From an uncultured Pseudoxanthomonas sp. (GTDB lineage: Bacteria; Pseudomonadota; Gammaproteobacteria; Xanthomonadales; Xanthomonadaceae), in assembly GCA_937975725.1 (NCBI GenBank), contig CALJUL010000017.1, forward strand, positions 1 through 64,000: DNA of 64,000 bases, given 5' to 3'. Under the pieces are notes generated by a model. That model was not told where the DNA came from and did not search any database. It worked only from the letters and a program-made list of their open reading frames with translations. Below are positions 8,848 through 17,753 of the stretch, piece after piece. The position numbers were made by a program, and so were the translations under genes. How positions within the stretch are numbered: the stretch's first letter is position 1; each line of letters opens with the position of its first letter.

Positions 8848-10121
8848 CGCGGCGGCTCCTGCGTGGCCGACCGGGGCGACGGCGACGACTCGGCACGGGT
8901 GGCGGGCCTGGTCCCCTCTCCCGCCGGGAGAGGCGTTGATGGGAGGGCCGGGGCGTTCGCGGCGCGCGGGCTTTGCGGGGCCGCCGTCGCGGGTGTGGAA
9001 GCCGCCTGCATGCCGGTGCCGCTACCGGCTCCGTTGCCCCTCGCCCCAACGCCTCTCCCGGTGGGAGAGGCGCTTTGGATCGCGGGTGCGGAGGCCGCCT
9101 GGGTGCCGGTAGCGCTGCCAGCTTCATTGCCCCTCGCCCCGACGCCTCTCCCGGTGGGAGAAGGTCCTTGGGCAGGCGGCGCCGCAGCGGCGTCCGGCCC
9201 GGCCGGCGGCGGGGCGGCTGCGCCGGGCGCGGCCTGTTCCGGCAGGAAGCGCGCCGGGTCCACCGGCGGCAGCGGCTGCGCCGGAGCGGATTTCAGCAGC
9301 AGCACGTCGCGGCCGCGGTCCAGGCGCGCGGCCGGGGCGACGTCGCCGACCAGGAAGGCATGGCTGTCGTCCGGGCGCAGGGCGCTGATCGTGCCCACCG
9401 GGAAGCCGGCCGGGAAGCGCCCGCCCAGCCCGGAGGTCACCAGCACGTCGCCCACCTCCACGCCGCTGTTGAGCGGCACGTCGGCCAGTTCCAGCAGGTC
9501 GCTGCGGCCACGGCCGTAGACGATCAGGCGCACGCCGTTGCGCGCCACGATCACCGGCACCGCGTGGTCCGGGTCGGTCAGCAGCAGCACGGTCGAATGC
9601 TCCGGGGTGGTCTCGATGATCTGGCCCATCAGCCCGCCGGCGTCGATCACCGCCTGCTCGCGGCGCACGCCGTCGCGGCTGCCGGCGTCCAGCACCAGCC
9701 GCTGCCGCCCCGGCGCCAGATCGATGTCCAGGATCGGCGCCAGTTGCACGTCCAGCCCGCGCGCCTGCTTCACGCCCAGCAGCGCGCGCAGTTGCGCGTT
9801 GTCGGCCGCGGCCGTCTGCAACCGCACCTGGCGCGCGTTGGCCACCAGCAGTTCGTTGCGCAGGCGGCGGTTCTCCTCGATCAACCCTTGGCGGGTGGCC
9901 GCATCGTCCTGCACCCGCGTGCTCACCCGCCCGGGCAGGCCGGCCAGCCACCACAGCGGCTGGGTGACCACGTTCGCCTGCGCGCGCAGTTGGGACAGCC
10001 AGCCGCCGCGGTGGTCCAGCACCAGCAGCGCGATGGTCAGCGCCAGGTAGCCCAGCAGGCGCAGCGTGCCGGCGGCTTCGCCGGAACGGGATGCGATGGG
10101 AGGGCCGGCGTAGGGAGGCAC
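8844..10121 (-). CDS. mreC: Rod shape-determining protein MreC with a repeat-derived tail
   Basis: Bitopic inner-membrane protein (membrane helix about residues 20-38, then a coiled coil about 70-110) whose periplasmic beta domains scaffold PBP2 and RodA. The core (to about residue 277, ending RDVLLLKSA) is normal. The C-terminal 145 residues are Ala/Pro-rich and contain translated REP-like elements: SPTGRGVGARG occurs twice and LPSTPLPAGEG once, encoded by copies at 8913-8947, 9037-9072 and 9130-9166. The start is GTG at 10121, giving MPPYAGPP, a start typical of this family in Xanthomonadaceae; this choice is inferred. The gap to mreB is 173 bases. Confidence 0.94.
   Translation of the reverse strand: MPPYAGPPIASRSGEAAGTLRLLGYLALTIALLVLDHRGGWLSQLRAQANVVTQPLWWLAGLPGRVSTRVQDDAATRQGLIEENRRLRNELLVANARQVRLQTAAADNAQLRALLGVKQARGLDVQLAPILDIDLAPGRQRLVLDAGSRDGVRREQAVIDAGGLMGQIIETTPEHSTVLLLTDPDHAVPVIVARNGVRLIVYGRGRSDLLELADVPLNSGVEVGDVLVTSGLGGRFPAGFPVGTISALRPDDSHAFLVGDVAPAARLDRGRDVLLLKSAPAQPLPPVDPARFLPEQAAPGAAAPPPAGPDAAAAPPAQGPSPTGRGVGARGNEAGSATGTQAASAPAIQSASPTGRGVGARGNGAGSGTGMQAASTPATAAPQSPRAANAPALPSTPLPAGEGTRPATRAESSPSPRSATQEPPR
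8913..8947 (-). repeat. REP-like palindrome, family A, copy 3 (within mreC)
   Basis: Core cccctctcccgccgggagag, followed by gcgttgatgggaggg. Same orientation as copy 1 in mrdA. It encodes part of the MreC tail. Confidence 0.8.
9037..9072 (+). repeat. REP-like palindrome, family A, copy 4 (within mreC)
   Basis: Lead ccctcgccccaac, then a stem of gcctctccc and gggagaggc around a short loop. Inverted relative to copy 3, forming a second doublet. Confidence 0.8.
9130..9166 (+). repeat. REP-like palindrome, family A, copy 5 (within mreC)
   Basis: Lead ccctcgccccgac with a slightly decayed stem gcctctccc-ggt-gggagaagg. Same orientation as copy 4. The stretch from 9037 to 9166 is a near-direct repeat of about 93 bases, which gives the repeated SPTGRGVGARGN peptide in MreC. 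Confidence 0.8.
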
Positions 10122-10294
10122 GGGGGGCGATCAGGTGCGGGAACGGGGGACAGGGAGCGGCGAGTGGCCGATTCCTGCCGGCGGCGTGGTGCGGGAGATG
10201 CCGTGCAAGGGCGCCCGGTTCGATCCCGGGGAACGCGGAACCGGACGCATGGCGCGGACCTCCATTCCCTGTGCCCGGTTCCCGGTGGCCGGCC

Positions 10295-11341
10295 TCACTC
10301 CGGCGCGAAGAATTCGTTGCCGTGCATGTCCACCAGTTCCAGCGCGCGGCCGCCGCCGCGGGCCACGCAGGTTAGCGGGTCGTCGGCCACCTGCACGTGC
10401 AGGCCGGTCTCCTCGGAGATCAGGCGGTCCAGGTCGCGCAGCAGGGCGCCGCCGCCGGTCAGCACGATGCCGCGCTCGGCCACGTCGGCGCACAGTTCCG
10501 GCGGGGTCTGCTCCAGCGCCAGCTTGACCGCGCTGACGATGCCGGACAGCGGCTCGTGCAGGGCTTCCAGCACCTCGTTGGAGTTGATCTTGATCATCTT
10601 CGGCACGCCCTCGGCCAGGTTGCGGCCGGAGATCTCCATCTCCTGCACCTCGGCCTGCGGGTAGGCGCAGCCGATCTCCAGCTTGATCCGCTCGGCGGTG
10701 GCCTCGCCGATCAGCATGCCGTGGTTGCGGCGCACGTAGTTGGTGATGAACTCGTCGAAGCGGTCGCCGCCGATGCGCACCGACTGCGAGTAGACGATGC
10801 CGTTGAGCGAGATCACCGCCACCTCGGTGGTGCCGCCGCCGATGTCGATGACCATGGAACCGCGCGCCTCGGTCACCGGCATGCCGGCGCCGATGGCCGC
10901 GGCCATCGGCTCCTCGATCAGGTAGACGTCGCGGGCGCCGGCCTCCTCGGCCGACTCCTTGATCGCGCGGCGCTCCACCTGGGTGGAGCCGGCCGGCACG
11001 CACACCAGCACGCGCGGGCTGGGGCGCAGGAAGCGCGACTTGTGCACCTTCTTGATGAAGTACTTGAGCATCGCCTCGGTGTAGGTGAAGTCGGCGATCA
11101 CGCCGTCCTTCATCGGGCGGATGGTGGTGATGTGGCCGGGGGTGCGGCCCAGCATCTGCTTGGCCTCGGCGCCGACCGCCGCGACCGAGCGCGAACCGCC
11201 GATGGCGCGGTCCTGGCGCACGGCCACGACCGAGGGTTCGTTGAGGACGATGCCCTGCCCGCGCACGTAGATCAGGGTGTTGGCCGTGCCCAGGTCGATG
11301 GACAGGTCGTTGGAGAACATGCCGCGGAGCTTCTTGAACAT
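10295..11341 (-). CDS. mreB: Actin-like cell-shape protein MreB
   Basis: Bacterial actin homologue (348 residues) that polymerises under the inner membrane and guides lateral wall synthesis. The actin-fold nucleotide loops are visible: phosphate-1 loop DLGTANTLIYV near the N-terminus, phosphate-2 VIDIGGGTTEVAVISL and adenosine loop GIVLTGGGALLRDLD. The N-terminus MFKKLRGMFSNDLSIDLG is typical and gives the membrane-binding amphipathic segment. It is the first gene of the mre operon and has its own promoter upstream. Confidence 0.98.
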   Translation of the reverse strand: MFKKLRGMFSNDLSIDLGTANTLIYVRGQGIVLNEPSVVAVRQDRAIGGSRSVAAVGAEAKQMLGRTPGHITTIRPMKDGVIADFTYTEAMLKYFIKKVHKSRFLRPSPRVLVCVPAGSTQVERRAIKESAEEAGARDVYLIEEPMAAAIGAGMPVTEARGSMVIDIGGGTTEVAVISLNGIVYSQSVRIGGDRFDEFITNYVRRNHGMLIGEATAERIKLEIGCAYPQAEVQEMEISGRNLAEGVPKMIKINSNEVLEALHEPLSGIVSAVKLALEQTPPELCADVAERGIVLTGGGALLRDLDRLISEETGLHVQVADDPLTCVARGGGRALELVDMHGNEFFAPE

Positions 11342-11410
11342 CGGGGGACGGGTTCCTGCTGGGGCTGAGCGCCGGAAACGGCGGTTTTCCGGGCGAAAAT
11401 GCGGTCGGCT

Positions 11411-11439
11411 AGCCTAACAACCCGCATGGGTGCGGGCAA
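11411..11439 (-). promoter_or_regulatory. Candidate sigma-70 promoter of mreB
   Basis: On the minus strand TTGCCC (11434-11439) and TAGGCT (11411-11416) are 17 bases apart, placing transcription about 60 bases before the mreB ATG. A small hairpin (cccgc-accca-tgcggg) lies in the spacer. The rest of the 298-base divergent region (11342-11639) shows no gene. Confidence 0.4.
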
Positions 11440-11639
11440 GGAAAAATCTCGTGAATCCAAGGGCGAAACCGCGTTTTCCGGCGCCGGCGGCGAGCCCGGC
11501 GGGCGGGCCCGGCCGGCGGTCAAGACTGGCCGGGGGCAGCCCCAGCCGGTAACCTTCGCACCGGCGCGCCGGGAATGGGGCGCACGTCCCGCTTTTTCCT
11601 GCGGCCGGGGATGGCCGCGACTTCCAGCCGAGCCTGCCG

Positions 11640-12572
11640 ATGTCCGCACTGATCTGTGGTTCCCTCGCCTACGACACCATCATGGTGTTCCCGGACCAGT
11701 TCAAGAACCACATCCTGCCGGACAAGGTGCACATCCTGAACGTGTCCTTCCTGGTGCCGCGCATGCGCCGCGAGTTCGGCGGCTGCGCCGGCAACATCGC
11801 CTACAACCTCAAGCTGCTGGGCGGCGACCCGGTGCCGATGGCCACGGTGGGCCAGGACTTCGGCCCCTACCGCGAGCACTTCCAGGAACAGGGCATCCGC
11901 CTGGACCAGGTGAAGGTGATCGACGAGCTGTTCACCCCGCAGGCGTTCATCACCACCGACCACGACAACAACCAGATCACCGCCTTCCACCCCGGCGCGA
12001 TGATGCGCAGCTACGAGAACCACGTGAAGGACGTCGCCGGGGTCACCTTCGGCATCGTCAGCCCGGACGGGCGCGAGGGCATGCTGCAGAACGCCGCCGA
12101 GTTCGCCGAGGGAGGCATCCCCTTCATCTTCGACCCGGGCCAGGCCATGCCGCTGTTCAACGGCGAGGAACTGCGCCACTTCATCGAGCTGGCCGACTAC
12201 GTGACGGTCAACGACTACGAATCCAACCTGCTGCAGGAGCGCACCGGCTGGTCGGAGAAGGACATCATGCAGCGGGTCAAGGCGTACATCACCACCCAGG
12301 GCCCCAAGGGCGCGCTGATCCATACGCAGGAAAAGACCTTCGACATCCCGCCGGCGCACGAGCGCCGCGTGACCGACCCCACCGGCTGCGGCGACGCCTT
12401 CCGCGCCGGCCTGATCTACGGCATCGAGAAGGGCTACGACTGGACCACCATCGGCCGCATGGGCAACCTGATGGGCGCGCTGAAGGTGGAGCACCCCGGC
12501 ACGCAGAACCAGCGCTTCGACTTCGACGAGTTCAGCGAGCAGTTCAAGCAGCAGTTCGGCTACGCGCTCTGA
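11640..12572 (+). CDS. PfkB-family kinase, probable adenosine kinase
   Basis: Ribokinase-superfamily kinase of 310 residues. The glycine-rich substrate motif EFGGCAGNIAYNLKLLGG (residues 45-62) and the PfkB signature D246-P-T-G-C-G-D252-AFRAG, with the catalytic base D252, are intact. The overall pattern matches proteobacterial proteins annotated as adenosine kinase (ATP + adenosine to AMP + ADP), though another nucleoside or sugar is possible. The ATG at 11640 follows directly on the divergent mreB regulatory region. Its job is purine salvage or recycling of adenosine from the methyl cycle (inferred). Confidence 0.85.
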   Translation: MSALICGSLAYDTIMVFPDQFKNHILPDKVHILNVSFLVPRMRREFGGCAGNIAYNLKLLGGDPVPMATVGQDFGPYREHFQEQGIRLDQVKVIDELFTPQAFITTDHDNNQITAFHPGAMMRSYENHVKDVAGVTFGIVSPDGREGMLQNAAEFAEGGIPFIFDPGQAMPLFNGEELRHFIELADYVTVNDYESNLLQERTGWSEKDIMQRVKAYITTQGPKGALIHTQEKTFDIPPAHERRVTDPTGCGDAFRAGLIYGIEKGYDWTTIGRMGNLMGALKVEHPGTQNQRFDFDEFSEQFKQQFGYAL

Positions 12573-12703
12573 GCCGCGGCAGCCCGTCGCGGCCGGCCTC
12601 CGCGATACCTTGATCGCAGCCGGCGCGGGCGCCAAAACCCGCGCCGCGGCGGCGGCAAGCCCGGTGAGCGGCCCGGGCGAACGCCGGGTTCCAGGAGCGC
12701 ACC

Positions 12704-13135
12704 ATGAGCACCGGATCGATCCTCCTCCTGCTGGCGGCCGCGGCCTGCGCGGTCGCGGCCCTGCTGCACCTTGCCTGCATCCCGTGGGGCGCTGCGGGCT
12801 ATCGCTTCCTGGGAGCCGGCGAGGCCGTGGCCAATGCGGTTGCGGCCGGGGACTGGAGGCCGCACGCATCGGCAGTGGCCGTGGCGACTCTGCTGGCAAT
12901 AGCGGCGGCATACGCCTTGTCCGGGGCCGGCATGCTGGCTCCGCTGCCGTTCCTGCGTCCCGTGCTTTTCGGCATCGCCGCGCTCCTGCTGGCCAGGGCC
13001 GCCGCCTTTCCGCTGCTGCGCCCGATGTTCCCGGGCAACAGCGACCTGTTCTGGTGGGTGTCCTCCAGCGCCGTCGGGGCTCTTGGCCTTCTGTTCCTCT
13101 CGGGAGCGCTCTTGGCGGCCAGCCCTGAAGCCTGA
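12704..13135 (+). CDS. Small four-helix membrane protein of unknown function
   Basis: A 143-residue protein with four predicted membrane helices (about residues 4-26, 55-75, 80-100, 118-138) and a conserved-looking loop HLACIPWGAAGYRFLGAGEAVANAV after helix 1. The ATG at 12704 has a good AGGAG ribosome site (12692-12696). I do not recognise the family with confidence; it resembles short DUF-type inner-membrane proteins of Xanthomonadaceae. It is probably transcribed alone or with the kinase gene 131 bases upstream. Confidence 0.75.
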   Translation: MSTGSILLLLAAAACAVAALLHLACIPWGAAGYRFLGAGEAVANAVAAGDWRPHASAVAVATLLAIAAAYALSGAGMLAPLPFLRPVLFGIAALLLARAAAFPLLRPMFPGNSDLFWWVSSSAVGALGLLFLSGALLAASPEA

Positions 13136-13323
13136 TCCTGCGTCCAGGCCGGAGCCGCTGCACGGCGCGGCCTGACCGGGCGTCCGGCGATGCGCGATGC
13201 CGGGCCACGGCGCCTTGCACGGGACGGCGACGACGCGCACGCCACGGCGCCACGCAATCTGCGTTGCGCCGGCGCTTTGCTGCACATCCGGCGCCCAGAG
13301 CGCAGTAAGGCCGCCGCCGGCCG

Positions 13324-13968
13324 TCAGGCCGGAGCCGGTGCGCCGCCCTGCACCGTCGCCGCTTCCAGGTGCGCCAGCACCGCGCCGCAATCGGGCAGGC
13401 ACCAGTGGGCCAGTCCCGGCCAGGGATCGCCCGGCTGGTTCACCAGCAGCGTGTGGGTGCCGGCGGCGCGCCCGCATTCCAGGTCGAAGCGGTAGTCGCC
13501 GACCATCACGACGTGTTCCGCCGGCACCTGCCAGCGGTGCAGGAAGTAGTGCAGGCCGTCGGGCGCGGGCTTGGGCGGCGCCTCGTCGCGGCCGACGATG
13601 TGGTCCATGGCAAACACGCCGCTCAGCCCGATCGCGCGCAGGGTCACGTCGGCCAGCGGCCGCGCGTTGCGGGTGAGGATGCCCAACCGGCAGCCCTGCG
13701 CATGCAGCGCGCGCACCAGCGCCACCGCGCCGGGGGCGGCGCGGGCCGCCTCGGCCAGCGCGCGCTCGTGGCGCATCAGCCAGTCGTGCTTGGCTCGCGA
13801 CTGCGCGGCGGGCAGGGCCGCCAGATGGGCCAGGATGTCGTCGCCGGGCGGGATGTCCAGTTCGCGCCGGATCAACGCGAAATCGTGCGCCGCGCGGGTC
13901 AGGGTGCCGTCCAGGTCGAAGACCCAGTGGCGGATGCGCGCCAGCGAAGGCGCCGCCGCGACGTCCAC
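13324..13968 (-). CDS. HAD-family phosphatase (phosphoglycolate phosphatase-like)
   Basis: HAD hydrolase of subfamily IA (214 residues). Motif I is D18-L-D20-GTLT with nucleophile D18, motif II is the Thr in GILTRNA, motif III is the Lys in PPKPAPDGL, and motif IV is MVGDYRFDLECG. A helical cap lies between motifs I and II. The likely reaction is hydrolysis of a small phosphate ester; the substrate is unknown. The start is taken as GTG at 13968, since no ATG precedes motif I and an upstream extension would run into the preceding gene, which ends at 13975. Confidence 0.88.
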   Translation of the reverse strand: MDVAAAPSLARIRHWVFDLDGTLTRAAHDFALIRRELDIPPGDDILAHLAALPAAQSRAKHDWLMRHERALAEAARAAPGAVALVRALHAQGCRLGILTRNARPLADVTLRAIGLSGVFAMDHIVGRDEAPPKPAPDGLHYFLHRWQVPAEHVVMVGDYRFDLECGRAAGTHTLLVNQPGDPWPGLAHWCLPDCGAVLAHLEAATVQGGAPAPA

Positions 13969-13974
13969 CAGGGC

Positions 13975-14700
13975 TCAGTCCCAGCCGGGCATCTGGCTGC
14001 CGTCCAGGCCGCCGACTTCGAACACGGCGGTGCGGGTGCCGCCGGCCTTCACCGGGAATTCCACCGACACCACCCGGGCCTTGCGCACCAGCCGCCAGAA
14101 CGCCTTGTTATCGGTGATGAACATGGCGATGGCCTCGTCGGTGTCGGGGCGGTCGGCGGCCATGCGCCGGGGCGCGGCATCGTCGGCGATCACCGTCACC
14201 TGGCAGCTCTTGTAGCACGCGCGGGCGAAGTCGCCGCCCTGCAACACCAGGTAGGCGCTGCGCTTCCATTCCGGATGGTCGCGGAACACGAGCTGCACCG
14301 GCTTGGCGCCGCTGCCGTCCACGTCCACCGGGTCCTTGCTCAGCACGCTGGCCGAGCGCTGCGTGCCCTTGCCGGCCGCGACCTGTGCGTAGTCCCACAA
14401 CGCTTCCATCCGGCGCTGCTCGCGCAGGGCGTCGGCCTTGGCCTTCACTTCCTCCAGCGCCGGGCCGATGCGCAGGGCGGCCTGGCTCTGCGGGTACTGC
14501 GACACCAACGCGACGCCGTGGATGCGCGCCATGTCCCAGTCGCGCGACGCCACGGCGCTGTCGTACTTCTTCGCCACCTCGTCGGCCTGCTGTTCCTGCG
14601 CCGCCGCCTGCGCGGCGGCGGCGGCGGCGCGCTCGGCCTCGCGGTCGCCGCAGGCGGACAGCGCGACGGCGCAGGCGATCGACAACCACATCTTCTTCAT
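13975..14700 (-). CDS. Predicted lipoprotein of unknown function
   Basis: A 241-residue protein with a lipoprotein signal peptide (lipobox LSAC, Cys17), then an Ala/Gln/Glu-rich helical stretch (about residues 20-45) and a mixed domain containing the pair CYKSC (about 162-166). I do not recognise a family. The C-terminal part (TDEAIAMFITDNKAFWRLVRKARVVSVEFPVKAGGTRTAVFEVGGL) resembles a beta-rich periplasmic domain of the kind seen in proteins that score inhibition or stress. It lies 26 bases after the alpha/beta hydrolase on the same strand and is likely co-transcribed with it. Confidence 0.85.
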   Translation of the reverse strand: MKKMWLSIACAVALSACGDREAERAAAAAAQAAAQEQQADEVAKKYDSAVASRDWDMARIHGVALVSQYPQSQAALRIGPALEEVKAKADALREQRRMEALWDYAQVAAGKGTQRSASVLSKDPVDVDGSGAKPVQLVFRDHPEWKRSAYLVLQGGDFARACYKSCQVTVIADDAAPRRMAADRPDTDEAIAMFITDNKAFWRLVRKARVVSVEFPVKAGGTRTAVFEVGGLDGSQMPGWD

Positions 14701-14726
14701 CGCGGCATTCTTCCTCTTGGCGTGCT

Positions 14727-15689
14727 TCACGGGGACAGCATGGCGACCGCGGCCGCCACGTCGTCGGGTTTTTCCATGATGGACATGTGGCCGCAACCGT
14801 CGAGTGAAACCCGCAGCGCCTGCGGGATGCGTTCGGCGTACAGGTCCATCGCGCTGGGATCGATCACCCGGTCCTGCCGGCACCACAGCAGCAGCGTGGG
14901 CTGCCGGATCGCGGCGGCGGCCTGCCCGGGCAGGAAGCGTTCCGGGCTGCGGCCAATGCGGTCCAGCACCTGCTGCTCGAACGGCGCCTGCCGCACGCGC
15001 CAGCCGATCACTGCCGCCGACGCCGGCCACGGGATCGAAGGCCGCGCGGCGCGATCGTGGAAGACGGTGTCGAGGTAGCGCTGCAGCGAGGCGTCGTCGG
15101 TGACCGCGAAGGGATTCCCGCCGGCCAGCACTTCCTCGCCGAAGGCGTTGTCCTTGAAGCGCACGCCGGCCGCGTCGATCAGGCCCACCGCGTCCACCAG
15201 CTCGGGATGCCCGGCGGCGACGATCGCGACGATGCCGCCGCCCATCGAATGCCCCAGCAGCACGACCGGGCTGCCTTCGCGCCGGACCTCGCGCAGGAAG
15301 GCGGCCAGCCGCTCGGCCTGCGCCGCGAACCCGTAGTCGGCGCCGGCGATGCGCTGGCTCTCGCCCCAGCCCGGCAGGTCGGGGATCACCAGCCGGTAAT
15401 GCCCGCCCAGGCGCTCGGCCAGCGGATACCAGTTCTCCTTGCTGCCGGTGAAGCCGTGCACCATCACCACGGTGGGGGCGCTCGCCTGCTCCGCCTCGCG
15501 CACGTCGTAGGCCCAGCGATGGTCGCCGGCCACCAACCGCTTCTCCGACAGCCCGATCCACCAGCCCTGCAAGGCCATGGCGCCGCGCACCGGCGCCATC
15601 GGTTCGCGCCAGACACGGAACGCCAGCACGCAGGCCAGGACGGCCGCCAACAGGGCGACCGTCCGCGCGGGGGTCCAGCGCACCGCCAT
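14727..15689 (-). CDS. Membrane-anchored alpha/beta hydrolase
   Basis: A 320-residue protein with an N-terminal hydrophobic helix (residues 8-25) that should anchor it facing the periplasm. An alpha/beta hydrolase domain follows. The oxyanion segment is VMVHGFTGSKENW, the nucleophile elbow is GHS148MGGG, an Asp follows in LWCRQDRVIDP, and the catalytic His is in GCGHMSIMEKPD. The substrate is probably a lipid or small ester (inferred from the fold only). The M1 peptidase upstream ends three bases before its ATG, so the two are co-transcribed. Confidence 0.9.
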   Translation of the reverse strand: MAVRWTPARTVALLAAVLACVLAFRVWREPMAPVRGAMALQGWWIGLSEKRLVAGDHRWAYDVREAEQASAPTVVMVHGFTGSKENWYPLAERLGGHYRLVIPDLPGWGESQRIAGADYGFAAQAERLAAFLREVRREGSPVVLLGHSMGGGIVAIVAAGHPELVDAVGLIDAAGVRFKDNAFGEEVLAGGNPFAVTDDASLQRYLDTVFHDRAARPSIPWPASAAVIGWRVRQAPFEQQVLDRIGRSPERFLPGQAAAAIRQPTLLLWCRQDRVIDPSAMDLYAERIPQALRVSLDGCGHMSIMEKPDDVAAAVAMLSP

Positions 15690-15692
15690 GCC

Positions 15693-17612
15693 TTACTTCG
15701 CTTCCCCGCCCTTGGCCTTGGCGATCACGCCTTCGACCGAAGCGGTGGTGATCGGGTGGTAGCCCGGCCGGGCGCGGGCGAAGGTCTGCTCGGCGAAGGC
15801 CAGGCCGTCCGGCGTCTTCACCAGTTCCTCGTAGATCGGCATGATCAGCTTGCGGCGGCCGACCCGCTCGATGAACTTCGCGATCTCCGGCCGCGCGTCC
15901 GCGTAGCCACTGCGGATGGTCAGCGGGTACCAGCGCATGGCGATCTCGCCGTTGGGTGTGCCGGTGAAGTGATAGGCGTCGTCGAGCTGCTTCAACTGCT
16001 CGACGGTCAGCGTGTCGCCCATGCCCTCGATGAAGTGCACCCACTGCTGGGTCACCCAGTCGTTGGTCACCTGCGGGTTGGGCAACTGGCCGCTGCCCAG
16101 CCAGGCGATGCGCGCGGTGTCGGTGTTGGAGAAGCCGCGCGACTGCGCTGTCGGCGCGTTGGCAGGGATGCCCGGGCCGTAGACCCAGGCCTGGATCTCG
16201 GCGTCGCTGACCAGGTTGGGATGCTTGTCGAACAGGTTCTTCTTGGCGTAGTCCAGGAAGGTCTCGGTGGTGATGCTCTGGAAGGCGAAGTGGTCGAAGT
16301 AACCGCGCAGGAAGGCGTCGAACTCCTGCCGGCCGAAGCGCTCCTCCAGGAACTGCAGGAACCACGCGCCCTTGTCGTAGGACACCGCGCTGAGCGCGTC
16401 GTCCGCGTCGAGCCTGGTGCCCGGCTTCACCGCCAGCGCCTGGGTGGCCTCCGGCATGCCGCCGATCTCCTTCTTCAACCCGTTGCGCGCGATGGCGAAT
16501 TCCATGTTGCTGAATTCCTTGCCGTACAGCGCCTCGACGATGCGGTTCTCCACGTAGCTGGTGAAGCCCTCGTTCAACCAGCCGTGCTTGGCGCTGGAGA
16601 AGGTCACCAGGTTGCCCGACCAGCTATGCGCCAGCTCGTGCGCGATCAGCGAGACCAGCGACTTGTCGCCGACGATCACCGTGGGCGTGGCGAAGGTCAG
16701 GCGCGGGTTCTCCATGCCGCCGTAGGGGAACGAGGGCGGCAGCACCAGGATGTCGTAGCGCTCCCAGCGGTAGGGGCCGTACAACTGCTCGGTGGTCTGG
16801 ATCATCTTCTCGGTGTCGGCGAACTCGGCCACCGCCTTGTCCACCATCGCCGGCTCGGCCCACACGCCGCTGCGCGCGGAGATCGGCTTGAACACCAGGT
16901 CGCCGGCGGCGATCGCCATCAGGTAGGACGGGATGCGCTGCGGCATCTTGAAGCTGTAGTCGCCGTCGCGGACCGCGGCGGGGTCGTTGTCCGCGCTCAT
17001 CAGCACCATCGCGTCCGGGCGCGAGGTCACGTGCGCGCTGTAGGTGTAGCGCACCTGCGGCGTGTCCTGCAGCGGCACCCAGCTCCGCGCGTGGATCTGC
17101 TGCGATTGGCTGAACATGAAAGGCAGGCGCTTGCCCTCGGTCATCTCCGGGGTCAGCCATTGCAGGCCGGACGCCTCCGGCGAACTGCGGTAGGCCACGC
17201 GCACCCGGGCGTTGCGCTCGGGCGTCTCGATGGTCAGCTTGCTGCCCAGCACCGGGTCCTTGTCGCCCAGCGCGTACTGCAGCGGCGCCCAGGCGCCGTT
17301 CGCCTCGCCTTCGACCTTCTCGATGGCCAGGTCGCGGGTGTCCAGCACCAGTTGCGTGGCGGCCTTGTCCTTCCAGTCCAGGGTGTAGGTGGCGGTGCCG
17401 CCGATGGTCTTCGCGTCGAAGTCGACGGCGATGTCCAGCGCCAGGTCGTCGATGGCGACCTTCTGCGGCTCGGCATAGGAATGCTCGTCGTGGTCGACGA
17501 TCTTCTCGACGGCGGGTTTCGTGGCGACGGCCACGGGGGCGGGTTCGGGTTCCTTGGAGCAACCGGCCGCCAGCACGGCGGCGCAGGAGAAAAGCAGAGC
17601 CAGTGAACGCAT
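15693..17612 (-). CDS. M1-family metallo-aminopeptidase lipoprotein
   Basis: Zinc aminopeptidase related to leukotriene A4 hydrolase, 639 residues. The N-terminus is a lipoprotein signal (lipobox LAAGC, Cys18). The aminopeptidase exopeptidase motif is GGMEN (298-302), zinc ligands are H325-ELA-H329 and E348 in NEGF, and the C-terminal helical domain of the LTA4H type follows. It removes N-terminal residues from peptides, here from the periplasmic face of a membrane. The ATG at 17612 is preferred over in-frame extensions because the lipobox is then correctly placed. Confidence 0.95.
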   Translation of the reverse strand: MRSLALLFSCAAVLAAGCSKEPEPAPVAVATKPAVEKIVDHDEHSYAEPQKVAIDDLALDIAVDFDAKTIGGTATYTLDWKDKAATQLVLDTRDLAIEKVEGEANGAWAPLQYALGDKDPVLGSKLTIETPERNARVRVAYRSSPEASGLQWLTPEMTEGKRLPFMFSQSQQIHARSWVPLQDTPQVRYTYSAHVTSRPDAMVLMSADNDPAAVRDGDYSFKMPQRIPSYLMAIAAGDLVFKPISARSGVWAEPAMVDKAVAEFADTEKMIQTTEQLYGPYRWERYDILVLPPSFPYGGMENPRLTFATPTVIVGDKSLVSLIAHELAHSWSGNLVTFSSAKHGWLNEGFTSYVENRIVEALYGKEFSNMEFAIARNGLKKEIGGMPEATQALAVKPGTRLDADDALSAVSYDKGAWFLQFLEERFGRQEFDAFLRGYFDHFAFQSITTETFLDYAKKNLFDKHPNLVSDAEIQAWVYGPGIPANAPTAQSRGFSNTDTARIAWLGSGQLPNPQVTNDWVTQQWVHFIEGMGDTLTVEQLKQLDDAYHFTGTPNGEIAMRWYPLTIRSGYADARPEIAKFIERVGRRKLIMPIYEELVKTPDGLAFAEQTFARARPGYHPITTASVEGVIAKAKGGEAK

Positions 17613-17728
17613 CGGGGACTTCCAGCGATCGGGGGAAGCCGGCAGTTTACCGCGCCGCGCCGGCATGCCGGTCCCTGCGGCATGGAAACCCGCGCTCCAT
17701 GCCCCCTGCAGGAGGGGGACAGGCCGCG

Positions 17729-17750
17729 CGGGCGGGACGCAGCCCGCCCG
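17729..17750 (-). terminator. Hairpin just after ubiE
   Basis: An 8-bp perfect stem (17729-17736 with 17743-17750), 6-base loop, three bases after the ubiE stop. No clear T-run, but a second small palindrome (17701-17720) follows, so this is a plausible though not classic terminator. Confidence 0.4.
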
Positions 17751-17753
17751 GTA

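Noticed and set aside
5761..9519. A 1,252-codon open frame on the plus strand
   Set aside because: It runs antisense to rodA, mrdA, mreD and mreC. Its composition is Arg/Ala/Gly-rich without any domain, as expected for antisense frames in GC-rich DNA.
10214..10230. A perfect tRNA-like T-arm (cccgg-ttcgatc-ccggg) between mreC and mreB
   Set aside because: No matching acceptor stem, D-arm or anticodon arm lies upstream within 70 bases, so it is taken as coincidence.
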